Notes under the pieces: generated by a model | Seen by the model: only the letters and a program-made list of their open reading frames with translations | What the model was told of the DNA's origin: nothing | The model's database searches: none | In this document: piece by piece, positions 27,098-35,261 of the stretch | How the letters are laid out: each line of letters begins with the position of its first letter | How positions within the stretch are numbered: position 1 is the first letter of the stretch | NCBI GenBank assembly: GCA_002328185.1 | Contig: DCWQ01000033.1 | Location: 61,285-125,284, forward strand | Direction: 5' to 3' | DNA from: Dehalococcoidia bacterium UBA2158 | GTDB lineage: Bacteria > Chloroflexota > Dehalococcoidia > Lucifugimonadales > UBA3495 | Length of the DNA: 64,000 nt | Made by a program: the position numbers and the translations under genes

Positions 27098-27102
27098 GCA
27101 CT

Positions 27103-27568
27103 CTAACGCTCTTCGGTCACGGTTTTAATCAGTTCTCTGACTTCATCCAGGGTGAATGGCTTGTTCAAAACCGTGTTGCTTAGACCGGACAGGAATGCCG
27201 CAGTCTCTGGTCTGGGGATGTCTCCGTTCATGAATACGATTCGGTCAGCTACTCGTAGGTCGCGGCTTCGGGTCCTTTCGTGGACCTCTTCGCCACTGAT
27301 GCCGGGCATCTTCAGGTCCAACAAGATGCAATCGTAGCTAGACGCCCTAATCATCTCCAGCGCCGTTTCTCGGTTTTCAGCCTGCTCAGAGGATGTAGCT
27401 TCCAATGCTTAACAGGTCCAACGCCTGCTTCAGGATGTTGAAAACCACGTTGTGCTTCTTCACAAGGTCCTGCTGGCAGGGCAATTGGTCGCCGGGAACA
27501 TACACACCATCGAGAATCTCTTGGCGAATCGAATTCGCAACAGATTCATAGCGAAATTTGGATGTCAT
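27103..27568 (-). pseudogene. Remnant of a GntR-HTH / receiver-domain fusion regulator
   Basis: The 5' part (27568 down to about 27390) encodes a GntR-type winged helix (YESVANSIRQEILDGVYVPG, with QQDLVKKHN). It ends with a TGA after LSIGSYIL. The 3' part, in another frame (27405 to 27103), encodes a two-component receiver lacking its first beta strand and acidic pocket but keeping the phospho-acceptor strand DCILLDLKMPGISGEE and the LNKPF lysine. A deletion therefore fused and broke a single GntR-receiver protein. It would not be functional in phosphorelay. Confidence 0.7.
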
Positions 27569-27716
27569 TTGCCGTTCGTCGTAGGTTTCTCGGCCCTAAA
27601 ATCAAGTATCTTGATATCGCCGAATCGGCAATACTAGTATTGTTTGCGTGCGTCAAATATCCTGGGATTTATGGCCTGGAGGAAGGCAATTTACGCGGAG
27701 GAACCCCCGCTTTGAA

Positions 27717-28910
27717 CTACCTGTTTAGAGATTCCAGATAGGCGGGCAAGTCCGGAGTGCGGTCAAATTCCGCCACAGTCTTGAGGAACTGCTCTAGGGA
27801 ATCGGTCTCGTCTCGGAGCTCCTCCAACTGGTCGCCGATGGGACTGACCGAGCCGGCTCCGTTGGCGTACGAACCGTGGAAGGCGAAGAATGCCTGGTTG
27901 ATCTTTCGGATGAAGATGTCGTTGTCCGCGATGAGCTGCCGCCGCTCCTCCATGTATGCCTCGGCCTCTTCTACTTTGCCCTCAGCCAACAATCCCTCGG
28001 CAGTCAGCCGGGTCTCCCTCATCTCGGCGGTAAAGTCGAACGCGTCTGGGTCCACCGGCCCGTCTGCCGAGCTTGATTCCCGGCTCACCACCTCTCCGGT
28101 CATAGCGGTGAAGGCCCGGTCGCCGATGATCTCCCCGCCGATGCTGGCCGCGGTCTCATTGAGGGTCGTCATATCGGCGTTGTCCCAGAAGTGTTGGCCA
28201 AGCGGCTGAAAGAAGAACCAATGGTGTAGCCATTCATGAGCCGAGATCACTAATGCGCCGCGGAGGGACCCTGACGCCGATACAACGCTGGGATAGGTAG
28301 CGACCCCGCCGGTGTTCACAACCAGCGCCGACACGTCGTCTTCCCGGAATATCAGGTCCTCCAAATCATTCCTCACATCGCGGGAGAGCCCAGGCTTCAG
28401 CAATGTAGAACTTATCTGGGCGATGCGGTCCCGTGGAGAAATTATCAACGCACCCGGAGATGCGGCGAACACGGTGTCAACGGGAGGGAAGATAACTCCA
28501 ATACGGGAAGAGAAACCCTCCTGGACCAATACAGCGCTAATCTCCGACTCGATGGTCTCTTCCACACCGGGCTGCATATCTTCGATCCGCTGTCCCAATT
28601 CTTCGATCTGCGCCGAATTCCCGGCCGCCGATTCCCTTTTCAACTCTCTGATCTGGGCCCTCAGGTCAAAGAACTCCTGGGCTTGGGCGATGCGATCCTC
28701 CCGGGAGGGTTCCGAATTCCAGGGGAGTATCTCTTGGAATTTGTTCACCCACTTGTCCAAGAGGTGGTCAACCTCCCACCGCAGCAAGCTGTACTTGTGG
28801 GGCCCGACAGCAGCGTCAGTGGCAGAGAGGCTATCGCTACCCTGGACAGCGCCCATCAGCACCAGAGAAACAATAGAGAGCATCAAAAACCGTTTAGCTA
28901 TCTTAGACAC
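27717..28910 (-). CDS. Exported HEWLH metallopeptidase-like protein
   Basis: A 397-residue protein with an N-terminal signal segment (residues 5-24). A zinc-protease motif HEWLHH (H225, E226, H229) sits in SAHEWLHHWFFFQPLG. About 22-31 residues later, LNETAASIGGEIIGD offers a glutamate as third zinc ligand, the gluzincin arrangement. Charged helical stretches (residues 68-125, and about 300-330) flank the core. The segment INQAFFAFHGSYANG near the C-terminus resembles a substrate-side loop in putative bacterial aminopeptidases, but I cannot name the family. It is 27 bases from the end of the next gene on the same strand, so it may be co-transcribed. Confidence 0.6.
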   Translation of the reverse strand: MSKIAKRFLMLSIVSLVLMGAVQGSDSLSATDAAVGPHKYSLLRWEVDHLLDKWVNKFQEILPWNSEPSREDRIAQAQEFFDLRAQIRELKRESAAGNSAQIEELGQRIEDMQPGVEETIESEISAVLVQEGFSSRIGVIFPPVDTVFAASPGALIISPRDRIAQISSTLLKPGLSRDVRNDLEDLIFREDDVSALVVNTGGVATYPSVVSASGSLRGALVISAHEWLHHWFFFQPLGQHFWDNADMTTLNETAASIGGEIIGDRAFTAMTGEVVSRESSSADGPVDPDAFDFTAEMRETRLTAEGLLAEGKVEEAEAYMEERRQLIADNDIFIRKINQAFFAFHGSYANGAGSVSPIGDQLEELRDETDSLEQFLKTVAEFDRTPDLPAYLESLNR

Positions 28911-28937
28911 AAATCCGCAAAAACCCGGCTGTACCGG

Positions 28938-30104
28938 TCAGGCTAGGACTCGGTAGCGGTAGCTGGATCCCAAGAGGTCTCCCTCTTCGAACCGGCTGAA
29001 GCGAAGGGGCGATATGTCCACGCTCTTGGCGACGCCTTCGACGATCAGCTCCGCCATGGTCACCCCGATCATTGGCGAGAGCTTGAACCCGTGTCCGCTG
29101 AAACCAACGGCACAATAGAGGCCCTCAATCCCTGGCACCGCGTCCAAGATGGGATGCCAGTCGGGTGTGGTGGTGAACAACCCGGACCATCCGCCCCTAA
29201 AGTACGCCTCCGACATAGCCGGTATCCGGCGCGTCAGGCGGCCCAGCGCGTCGGCCATGACTTCCATGTCCACGCCTTGGTTGTAGGTCTCAACCTCCAC
29301 TTCCTCATCGTCGCCGAACCCCATCATGGTCAGCGAACTGCCGTCGGGCCGGAACGAGAAGGACTGGGCGATGTCGCCAACGGTTGGGTGCAATGGCAGT
29401 TGGTCGACCGGCCGGGTGAGGGAAGCCACCTGGTGGCGCACAGGGACCAGAGGCACGTCTACACCCACGTTAGCCAGCACCACCTTAGACCAAGGGCCGG
29501 CCGCCACCACCGCCACGGGGGTCTCCACGCGCCCCTCCGGAGTAACCACGGCTTTGACGCGCCCACCAGAGATTTCTATCTCGGTGGCTGGGTTTCGAAG
29601 GACCACCTCCGCACCCATCTCTCTGGCGCGTTTCGCGTACGAAGTGGTGACCATATAAGTGTCGGCGTAGCCTGAACGGGGCTCCCAGGCCATGAACTCG
29701 TCGTCGCTGACCGAGACCATGGGCGCGATGTCTCTCAGATCTTCTGCGGTCACCCGCATGGTATCGATGCCCAGTCCATACTGCATGGCCACGTTATGGG
29801 CCAACCCGGCGCTGTCCTCTTCTTTCACGACCACCAGATAACCGGTTTCAACGAAGCCCGACTCGCCGCCCACCGCCTCGCCGAAGTTGGTGAAGATGCC
29901 CAGGCTTTCCCAAGCCATGGTGGCGGTGACGGGGTTGGAGTAATGCATCCGGCAGATGGCCTGGGAGCGGCCTGTGGAGCCTGAACCGAGCACATCTTTC
30001 TCCACCAGAACTGTGTCAGTCACGCCCAATCTCCCCAGGTTGAACAAGATGCTGGCGCCGATTACACCGCCGCCGATCATTACTGTGTCTGCCGTCGCTT
30101 TCAT
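28938..30104 (-). CDS. FAD-dependent oxidoreductase (DAO / sarcosine-oxidase beta type)
   Basis: A 388-residue protein. The N-terminal dinucleotide fold is TVMIGGGVIGASILFNLGR with the acidic VEK end of strand 2. GSGSTGRSQAICRMHYS is the FAD loop typical of glycine/sarcosine/dimethylglycine oxidases, and the C-terminal GLYCAVGFSGHGFKLSPMIG closes the FAD site. Substrates are probably N-methyl or simple amino acids. No glycine-cleavage T-like domain is fused. It is upstream of the HEWLH protein gene on the same strand. Confidence 0.85.
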   Translation of the reverse strand: MKATADTVMIGGGVIGASILFNLGRLGVTDTVLVEKDVLGSGSTGRSQAICRMHYSNPVTATMAWESLGIFTNFGEAVGGESGFVETGYLVVVKEEDSAGLAHNVAMQYGLGIDTMRVTAEDLRDIAPMVSVSDDEFMAWEPRSGYADTYMVTTSYAKRAREMGAEVVLRNPATEIEISGGRVKAVVTPEGRVETPVAVVAAGPWSKVVLANVGVDVPLVPVRHQVASLTRPVDQLPLHPTVGDIAQSFSFRPDGSSLTMMGFGDDEEVEVETYNQGVDMEVMADALGRLTRRIPAMSEAYFRGGWSGLFTTTPDWHPILDAVPGIEGLYCAVGFSGHGFKLSPMIGVTMAELIVEGVAKSVDISPLRFSRFEEGDLLGSSYRYRVLA

Positions 30105-30148
30105 GGCTCTTCTGTCTCCACAGCCAGGTTAGGCCTAGATCAATCGCG

Positions 30149-30700
30149 TTACCTGTCCGGCGAGCTTCCCAATACCTGTTCCACCGGGACCGGCCGGTAC
30201 ACTCGGTCGCGGGTCCTCCCCTCCAGGGTCAAGAATCCCTTAGCAACCAGGTCCGCCAGGTCCCTTGAAGCGGTGGCCAGCGACACCCCGGTTACTTCCA
30301 TGTAGCCACCACGACTGATCTGACCCGTCTGGTTGGCGTACATCAGCCCATCGGTCTGCCTGGCGGATAGGCCCGCTTCAGGGCCATATGAGTATAGCTC
30401 ACTCATCCATTGGGATATCGGCTTGGTCACTCAAAAAGTCGATGAACTCGTAGGCTTGGAGCGCGTTGATGTTGTCCTGCTCATCCTGGCTCTCCGCCTG
30501 CACCATCGACCGGGCCGCCAAACGCGCCACCGCCTGTTCATCGAGGGCCGACCCTTCGATCCTTGTAGTGCTGGTGGCGCGGCTGACCCGCACGTCACGG
30601 CGTAGCCACTCCTCATGTTGGGGCATGAGGAGCAGATTTTGGATGAGCCATTGGTTCCGCTCAAACTCATCGATCTACGCCTGTATGGTGGCGTGATAGC
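30149..30700 (-). pseudogene. Fic-family protein, catalytic core deleted
   Basis: The 5' piece reads IDEFERNQWLIQNLLLMPQH and then RIEGSALDEQAVARLA and NINALQAYEFIDFLSD, the N-terminal region of a common Fic-family adenylyltransferase-like protein. A TAG interrupts it just before IDEFERN (near 30675). The 3' piece (30430 to 30149, other frame) is the C-terminal winged helix, RGGYMEVTGVSLATASRDLA. The whole Fic core with its HPFxxGNGR motif is missing between them, replaced by a direct out-of-frame junction near 30400. It is a deletion remnant; the 5' limit is approximate. Confidence 0.75.
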
Positions 30701-30843
30701 ATATTTGGGGTTGAAGATTTTATTATTCACAGTGATTTGATTTAATATATTTTTCCAATAAACTACATATGCTAGTATCATCGGTAACTTATCTTGTCAA
30801 TCACCCCAAATACACCCTTACTTCCAGCTTTCGTGCGTGCCTG

Positions 30844-30872
30844 TTGACACTTAATTGCGACGAGAGTAGACT
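30844..30872 (+). promoter_or_regulatory. Sigma-70-type promoter of the sulfite reductase operon
   Basis: A perfect -35 box TTGACA (30844-30849) is followed by a 17-base spacer and a -10 box TAGACT (30867-30872). The predicted start of transcription is about 30879-30881. That places it at or one to two bases before the ATG of the cysteine-rich leader ORF at 30881, making that ORF essentially leaderless. Confidence 0.7.
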
Positions 30873-30880
30873 CATAGGCA

Positions 30881-30949
30881 ATGTTGAAGGTGAGCGGTAA
30901 CCCCTGCGCCTCTTGTTGTACCTGTACCTGTTACATAGGGACAAGATAA
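30881..30949 (+). CDS. Cysteine-rich leader peptide (putative attenuator ORF)
   Basis: A 22-codon ORF starting with ATG 30881 and ending with TAA 30947-30949. Residues 9-17 read CASCCTCTC, five Cys in nine codons (C9, C12, C13, C15, C17), mostly TGT. Such density is far above chance. It lies directly under a strong promoter with almost no 5' UTR. An intrinsic terminator at 30990-31019 and the reductase start at 31063 follow. The layout matches cysteine-responsive attenuation, where ribosome stalling at Cys codons decides whether transcription or translation of the sulfur genes goes on; leaderless polycysteine ORFs with this role are known in mycobacteria. That this one acts likewise is inference. 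Confidence 0.7.
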   Translation: MLKVSGNPCASCCTCTCYIGTR

Positions 30950-30989
30950 CCTTCTGCGTTAAATAACAACACAACTAGGAATCCTTGAG

Positions 30990-31019
30990 CCCGCTACGTT
31001 TTGAACTGGCGGGTTTTTT
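30990..31019 (+). terminator. Intrinsic terminator inside the leader (attenuator)
   Basis: CCCGCTA (30990-30996) pairs with TGGCGGG (31007-31013), and after a bulged C, GTT pairs with AAC around a TTG loop. This gives about ten pairs followed by six T (31014-31019). It lies 40 bases after the leader ORF stop and 43 bases before the reductase start, so transcription must read through it for the operon to be expressed. Confidence 0.8.
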
Positions 31020-31062
31020 ATTTGCCCAAATATATTCCAAATTCTCGGAGGAAGAACACAAG

Positions 31063-32904
31063 TTGACTAGTAATACCTCGACCGGACAAGCCAAGACCCT
31101 GGAAGCCATCTACGAAGAGAGCTTGGAGCTATCCAAGAGTTCTCAGAGCATCATTCCCTTCATGGAAGACGAGATTGTGCGGTTGGAGGAGGAGTCGGCG
31201 GCGTTCGTGGCCGGCGAAAGGGAAAATACGGAGTTCACACCCTTCCGTTTGAAGCAGGGTGTTTACGGCCAACGCCAGGCTGACGTACAGATGATCCGCG
31301 TGAAGATTCCCGGCGGTATCATCACCGCGGAAGCCATGGACGCCATGGGCGAGTTCACCACCAAGTACGCCCCTCTCGGCAGAGGCCACATCACCACCCG
31401 GGAAAACTTCCAGTTCCACCACATCCCGCTGGCAGAGTGTCCAGACGCCCTGAGGCTGCTGGGAGCGGCCGGCCTAAGCACCCGCGAGGCCTGCGGCAAC
31501 GTGGTGCGGAACGTTGTTAGCGCCCCAACAGCCGGTGTCTGCATCGCGGAGATCTTTGACCCCACGCCACATATGGCCGCATACGTCCGGTTCGCAGTAC
31601 GCCATCCCATCACCCAGGCCTTCCCGCGGAAGTGGAAGAGCGCCTTCACCGGCTGCGACGACCATGACCACGTAGCCGCCGCCATCCAGGATCTGACCTA
31701 CGTTTCGCAGATCAGAGTCGAGAACGGCGTCGAGAAGCGCGGTTTCAAGGTGTTCGTCGCCGGCGGCACGTCCATCATGCCCCGGTTGGCCAAACCCCTC
31801 TACGATTTCCTGCCCGAGGAGGACATCCTCCGGCTGGCCCTGGCCTTGTTCACAGTCTTCAACAACGCTGACATGCTGCGCAAGAACCGCATGATGGCCC
31901 GCCTGAAGGTGCTGGTAGACCGGATTGGCCTGGACGAGTTCAAGTCCTTGGTCGAGGCCGAGCTAAAAACCATCGGGCCCATCGACCCCAAGCCCTACAT
32001 GGACATTGAAGACGTCATGCGGGAGACCCCGCCGGCGTTGTCCGCCAATGGGGCCAACGGCAACGGCGGCGGCGACTACGCCGAATGGCGCCAGACCAAC
32101 GTTGAAGCCCAAAAACAGGAAGGCTACTACGTTGTGCACGTTAAGCCCGACCGGGGGAACATATCCGCGGCCCAGTTCCACGGCCTGGCCGACATCATGC
32201 GCAAGTACACCGGCGGCAGGGCCCGCACCAGCCAGGAGCAGAACCTGGCCCTGCGGTTCATACCGGAACACATGCTTCACGACGTGTGGGATGCGCTGGT
32301 CGAGCTCGACCTGGCGGAAGCCAACGCCCATTCCATCAGCAACGTGGTCTCTTGCCCCGGCACCGATAGCTGTAAACTGGGCATCACGTCCTCCATGGGC
32401 CTGGCCGGCGCCCTGAAAAACGAGATTCAAAGCTGGAACGGGTTGCTCGAAGATGATGACGTCAACGACATCCACATCAAAATGAGCGGCTGCCCCAACG
32501 GCTGCGGTCTACATCACATCGCCAACATCGGGTTCCACGGCGCCGCCGTGAAGGGTCCTGACGGCGAGCAGATTCCCGCCTACGAAATGTTCTTGGGCGG
32601 CAACTACGGCGACGTCAACGTGCAAGACTCGCGCATCGGTACGCGTATCCCCCGTGTCAAGATTCCGGCCAAGGGCGTGCCCGGCGTGCTCAAGCATGTC
32701 GTCACTTACTACAAGGAAAACCGCCAACACGGCGAGAAGTTCAACGAGTTCCTGGACCGCGTTGGTCTGGAAGAGTTGACCGAGGTCGCCGAGAAGGCCC
32801 AAGAGGCCGTTGCCGCCGCCGCTCCTGGTTCTGCTATGTACATCGACTGGGAACGCACCAACCAGTACAAGCTGGAACGGGGCGAGGGTGAGTGCTCAGT
32901 TTAA
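31063..32904 (+). CDS. Siroheme sulfite/nitrite reductase (ferredoxin type)
   Basis: A 613-residue protein starting at TTG 31063 behind CGGAGGAAG; the frame is open further upstream but that part overlaps the terminator. It has two repeats of the nitrite/sulfite reductase ferredoxin-like half-domain. The siroheme-4Fe-4S ligands are C431 and C437 (C-x5-C, SCPGTDSCKLG) and C477 and C481 (C-x3-C, SGCPNGCG). A Gly/Asn-rich linker (about 328-338) joins the halves. Sequence alone does not separate sulfite from nitrite reductase. The cysteine-rich leader favours assimilatory sulfite reduction to sulfide, and hemD just downstream would supply siroheme. Confidence 0.88.
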   Translation: MTSNTSTGQAKTLEAIYEESLELSKSSQSIIPFMEDEIVRLEEESAAFVAGERENTEFTPFRLKQGVYGQRQADVQMIRVKIPGGIITAEAMDAMGEFTTKYAPLGRGHITTRENFQFHHIPLAECPDALRLLGAAGLSTREACGNVVRNVVSAPTAGVCIAEIFDPTPHMAAYVRFAVRHPITQAFPRKWKSAFTGCDDHDHVAAAIQDLTYVSQIRVENGVEKRGFKVFVAGGTSIMPRLAKPLYDFLPEEDILRLALALFTVFNNADMLRKNRMMARLKVLVDRIGLDEFKSLVEAELKTIGPIDPKPYMDIEDVMRETPPALSANGANGNGGGDYAEWRQTNVEAQKQEGYYVVHVKPDRGNISAAQFHGLADIMRKYTGGRARTSQEQNLALRFIPEHMLHDVWDALVELDLAEANAHSISNVVSCPGTDSCKLGITSSMGLAGALKNEIQSWNGLLEDDDVNDIHIKMSGCPNGCGLHHIANIGFHGAAVKGPDGEQIPAYEMFLGGNYGDVNVQDSRIGTRIPRVKIPAKGVPGVLKHVVTYYKENRQHGEKFNEFLDRVGLEELTEVAEKAQEAVAAAAPGSAMYIDWERTNQYKLERGEGECSV

Positions 32905-32924
32905 TCGCCTAGAGCGCTACTGAT

Positions 32925-33791
32925 TTGGCAGCTCCGACTTCACCTTCCCTGGAAGGAAAAACCATCGCTTACGTCGAGGCCCGCATGGTCTCCGAGATGG
33001 GGGCTTTGATTGCGCGACACGGCGGGACTCCATACCCAGCCCCGGTCCTCCAAGAAACTCACCTTGGCGACACTCCTGAGGTGAAAGAACTGGTGTCTGA
33101 CATCTGCTCCGGCAAGGTGCAGGTGATGGTCTTCCAGACCGGCGTGGGCACTAAGGCCCTCTTCGACAGCGCGGCGTCTCTGGGCAAAGAGGCAGAAACA
33201 CTGGCAGCCCTGGCCTCTGCCACGGTGATTGCCCGCAGCCCCAAGCCCGCGGCCGTGCTGCGCCGCTACAAGGTCCACGTCGACCATACGCCCCCGGAAC
33301 CATTCACCTCCACCGACCTTCTGGCCGCAATCAAGGGACTGGACCTGACCGGCAAACAGGTGGCGGTGCAGGCCTACGGCGGCCCCAACACCCAACTTAT
33401 CCAGACACTGGAAGAGCGCGGTGCCACGGCCCAAGAGGTGTCTTTGTATACCTGGGGGCTGGCGGATGACGTCAAACCTGTGTTGGGACTGATAGATGCA
33501 CTCGAAGATGGCCAGATCGACGCGCTGGCGTTCACCAGCCGGATCCAAGTGGACAACCTACTATCCATAGCCGCCCAGGCAGGCAAGGAAGAGTTGTTGC
33601 GGGGAATCCTAGCCGACGGACCTGTGGTCGTGGCCTCAGTGGGCCCAGTCTGCACCAAACGGATGCTCGAGGCCGGCTTCCGGGTGGACGTTGAGCCGAA
33701 CCACCCCCACATGGGCAACCTAATCTTGGCTCTGGCCGAACGTCTCAACCCGGACCGCGTTAAAACAGACGAACCCCCATCCCCCACGTAG
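32925..33791 (+). CDS. hemD: Uroporphyrinogen-III synthase (HemD)
   Basis: A 288-residue protein of the HemD fold: two Rossmann-like halves, low overall conservation, and the typical segments IAYVEARMVSEMGALI, VMVFQTGVGTKALFD, DALAFTSRIQVDNLL and VVASVGPVCTKRMLEAGF. It closes the tetrapyrrole ring to uroporphyrinogen III, the branch point to siroheme. The gene is 20 bases after the reductase, which needs siroheme, and probably shares its leader-controlled transcript. The start may be an alternative codon near 32925. Confidence 0.8.
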   Translation: MAAPTSPSLEGKTIAYVEARMVSEMGALIARHGGTPYPAPVLQETHLGDTPEVKELVSDICSGKVQVMVFQTGVGTKALFDSAASLGKEAETLAALASATVIARSPKPAAVLRRYKVHVDHTPPEPFTSTDLLAAIKGLDLTGKQVAVQAYGGPNTQLIQTLEERGATAQEVSLYTWGLADDVKPVLGLIDALEDGQIDALAFTSRIQVDNLLSIAAQAGKEELLRGILADGPVVVASVGPVCTKRMLEAGFRVDVEPNHPHMGNLILALAERLNPDRVKTDEPPSPT

Positions 33792-33926
33792 GGCGGGCTG
33801 GAAACCCGTCCTATTACTCGTACGCCAAGCTACGGACGGTCGGAACTTTGTCCGCCAAATTACCGTGCCCCTTTGATTCCATAACCACGCAGGCAATCAA
33901 AAAGGGCAGGTTAGAAACCTACCCCT
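33789..33926. repeat. Pair of short imperfect palindromes (GAAACC type)
   Basis: TAGGGCGGGCTGGAAACCCG (33789 on) and AGGGCAGGTTAGAAACCTAC (33903 on) are two copies of one short palindromic element of the form GGGCRGGYTxGAAACCYRYCC. They fill most of the gap after hemD. Such elements are common between genes of environmental Chloroflexota, from memory. They could stabilise or end the hemD transcript. Confidence 0.5.
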
Positions 33927-33968
33927 ACGCATCTTAGACTGGCTACTTGGAAGCTATCTGATCCCCGT

Positions 33969-34376
33969 TCAGCTCTTGGTCCAGCGCTTGAACCGGTCCC
34001 ACGGAGACCCCGGCGCGTCCTCGATGGACTCCCCTCGCCATCTCTTTTCGATCGAAACACTCCTAGGAGAGATGAAGAAGAGCAGGTAACCCAGCACCAA
34101 CAGTGCCAGTCCGACCCAGATCAACACCCATATCTGTAGCAGAGCGGTGATGATGAAAACAACTAGGCCGGTCATCAGGACCTTGCCTGGCGTTATGGTG
34201 GGCCAGCGGCTCCCGGGAATATCGGATTCCGAAGACCTGTTGGCTGCGGCAGCCTGGCGCACCGCCCTAGGGCGGTCCTCCAGAGGTTTCCCGATGTCCT
34301 TACCGGACTCGTCAGGCGCTACTTCGCCCGCGTTCCTAAGAATCTCTTCGATCTCTTTTTGGTACTTATCTTGCAT
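33969..34376 (-). CDS. Small two-helix membrane protein, unknown function
   Basis: A 135-residue protein if it starts at ATG 34376 (MQDKYQKEIEEILRNAGE); the frame is open to 34421. A charged N-terminal half with a predicted helix is followed by two adjacent hydrophobic segments (residues 64-100, VLMTGLVVFIITALLQIWVL onward) and a basic tail. This layout occurs in uncharacterised Chloroflexota membrane proteins, but I cannot assign a family. It lies downstream of phoU on the same strand with about 200 bases between. Confidence 0.55.
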   Translation of the reverse strand: MQDKYQKEIEEILRNAGEVAPDESGKDIGKPLEDRPRAVRQAAAANRSSESDIPGSRWPTITPGKVLMTGLVVFIITALLQIWVLIWVGLALLVLGYLLFFISPRSVSIEKRWRGESIEDAPGSPWDRFKRWTKS

Positions 34377-34577
34377 ATCCGATGGGTACCGTAGATTCAG
34401 GCGATCAATTTTCCTTCGCACATTCCCGCGCAGTAGGAGCTACTCGCTCCTGACGCCTGCGCCACCACACTACCCACATACGCCCTCACGCTCAAATAAT
34501 TATACAGTACATATTCGCTAACGGGTAGGAGGGAAACAAGCCTGGCCGAGCGCGGGTCTAAGACCCCTATTTGGCGG

Positions 34578-35252
34578 CTAACCGGTTTCTTCAGTGGGCT
34601 GTTTGTAGCGTCCAATACGGCCGGTGACCACGAATATCACACGCTCGGCGATGTTGGTCGCCCGGTCTGCGATCCGCTCCAAGTCGTGGGCTACCCACAA
34701 GAAGTGGGTGGCGGCCTCGATGGTCTTGGGATGTTGACCCATGTCCAGGAATATCTGGTGGCAGACCCCATCGTAGAGGGCGTCAACTTCGTCGTCTGAG
34801 TCCCAGACATCGTTGGCCAAGTCAGTGTCCCGGTCCATCAGCGACTTCAGGCTTCTTCGCAGCATGGCTATGCCCATCTGCGCCATCTCGGGCAACTGCT
34901 TGGGCGTTGCCACGGGTTCGTCGTCGCCGATGATCATGCAGATCTTGCCGATGCCCTCTGCGTAGTCTCCCATCCGTTCCAGTTCCACCGCTATATGCAG
35001 CACAGCCAACAAGGTCCTGAGGTCAACGGCCAGAGGTTGCTGGGTGGCGATCAAGTCGATGCATTTCTCTTCCAGCTCAAAACGCTTCTCGTCAATCAGG
35101 TCGTCCTCGGCCACCACCTCGTAGGCCATCGTCAGGTCCCGGCGCTCAAGGGCATCCATGGCCTTGATGATGGCTTTCTCAACCATCTCGCCCAGGAGCA
35201 AAAGCTCGGCCTCAAGATGCTCTAGGTTCTTGTCAAAATCAGCTCTTACCAT
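34578..35252 (-). CDS. phoU: PhoU phosphate-signalling regulator (pst operon copy)
   Basis: A 224-residue protein with the two PhoU repeats (ELERMGDYAEGI and DLERIADRATNIAE). It is the last gene of the pstSCAB-phoU run and starts 9 bases after pstB. It should repress Pho signalling when phosphate is plentiful and tune Pst uptake. The orphan copy at 16320 is its paralogue. Confidence 0.92.
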   Translation of the reverse strand: MVRADFDKNLEHLEAELLLLGEMVEKAIIKAMDALERRDLTMAYEVVAEDDLIDEKRFELEEKCIDLIATQQPLAVDLRTLLAVLHIAVELERMGDYAEGIGKICMIIGDDEPVATPKQLPEMAQMGIAMLRRSLKSLMDRDTDLANDVWDSDDEVDALYDGVCHQIFLDMGQHPKTIEAATHFLWVAHDLERIADRATNIAERVIFVVTGRIGRYKQPTEETG

Positions 35253-35261
35253 ATCGCCCCC

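Noticed and set aside
30985..31062. Upstream in-frame start for the sulfite reductase
   Set aside because: It would place the coding sequence across the intrinsic terminator and lacks a ribosome site; TTG 31063 has CGGAGGAAG in front.
30881..31062. Riboswitch in the sulfite reductase leader (SAM-type or T-box)
   Set aside because: No SAM-I core or T-box sequence was found; the Cys-rich ORF explains the terminator better.
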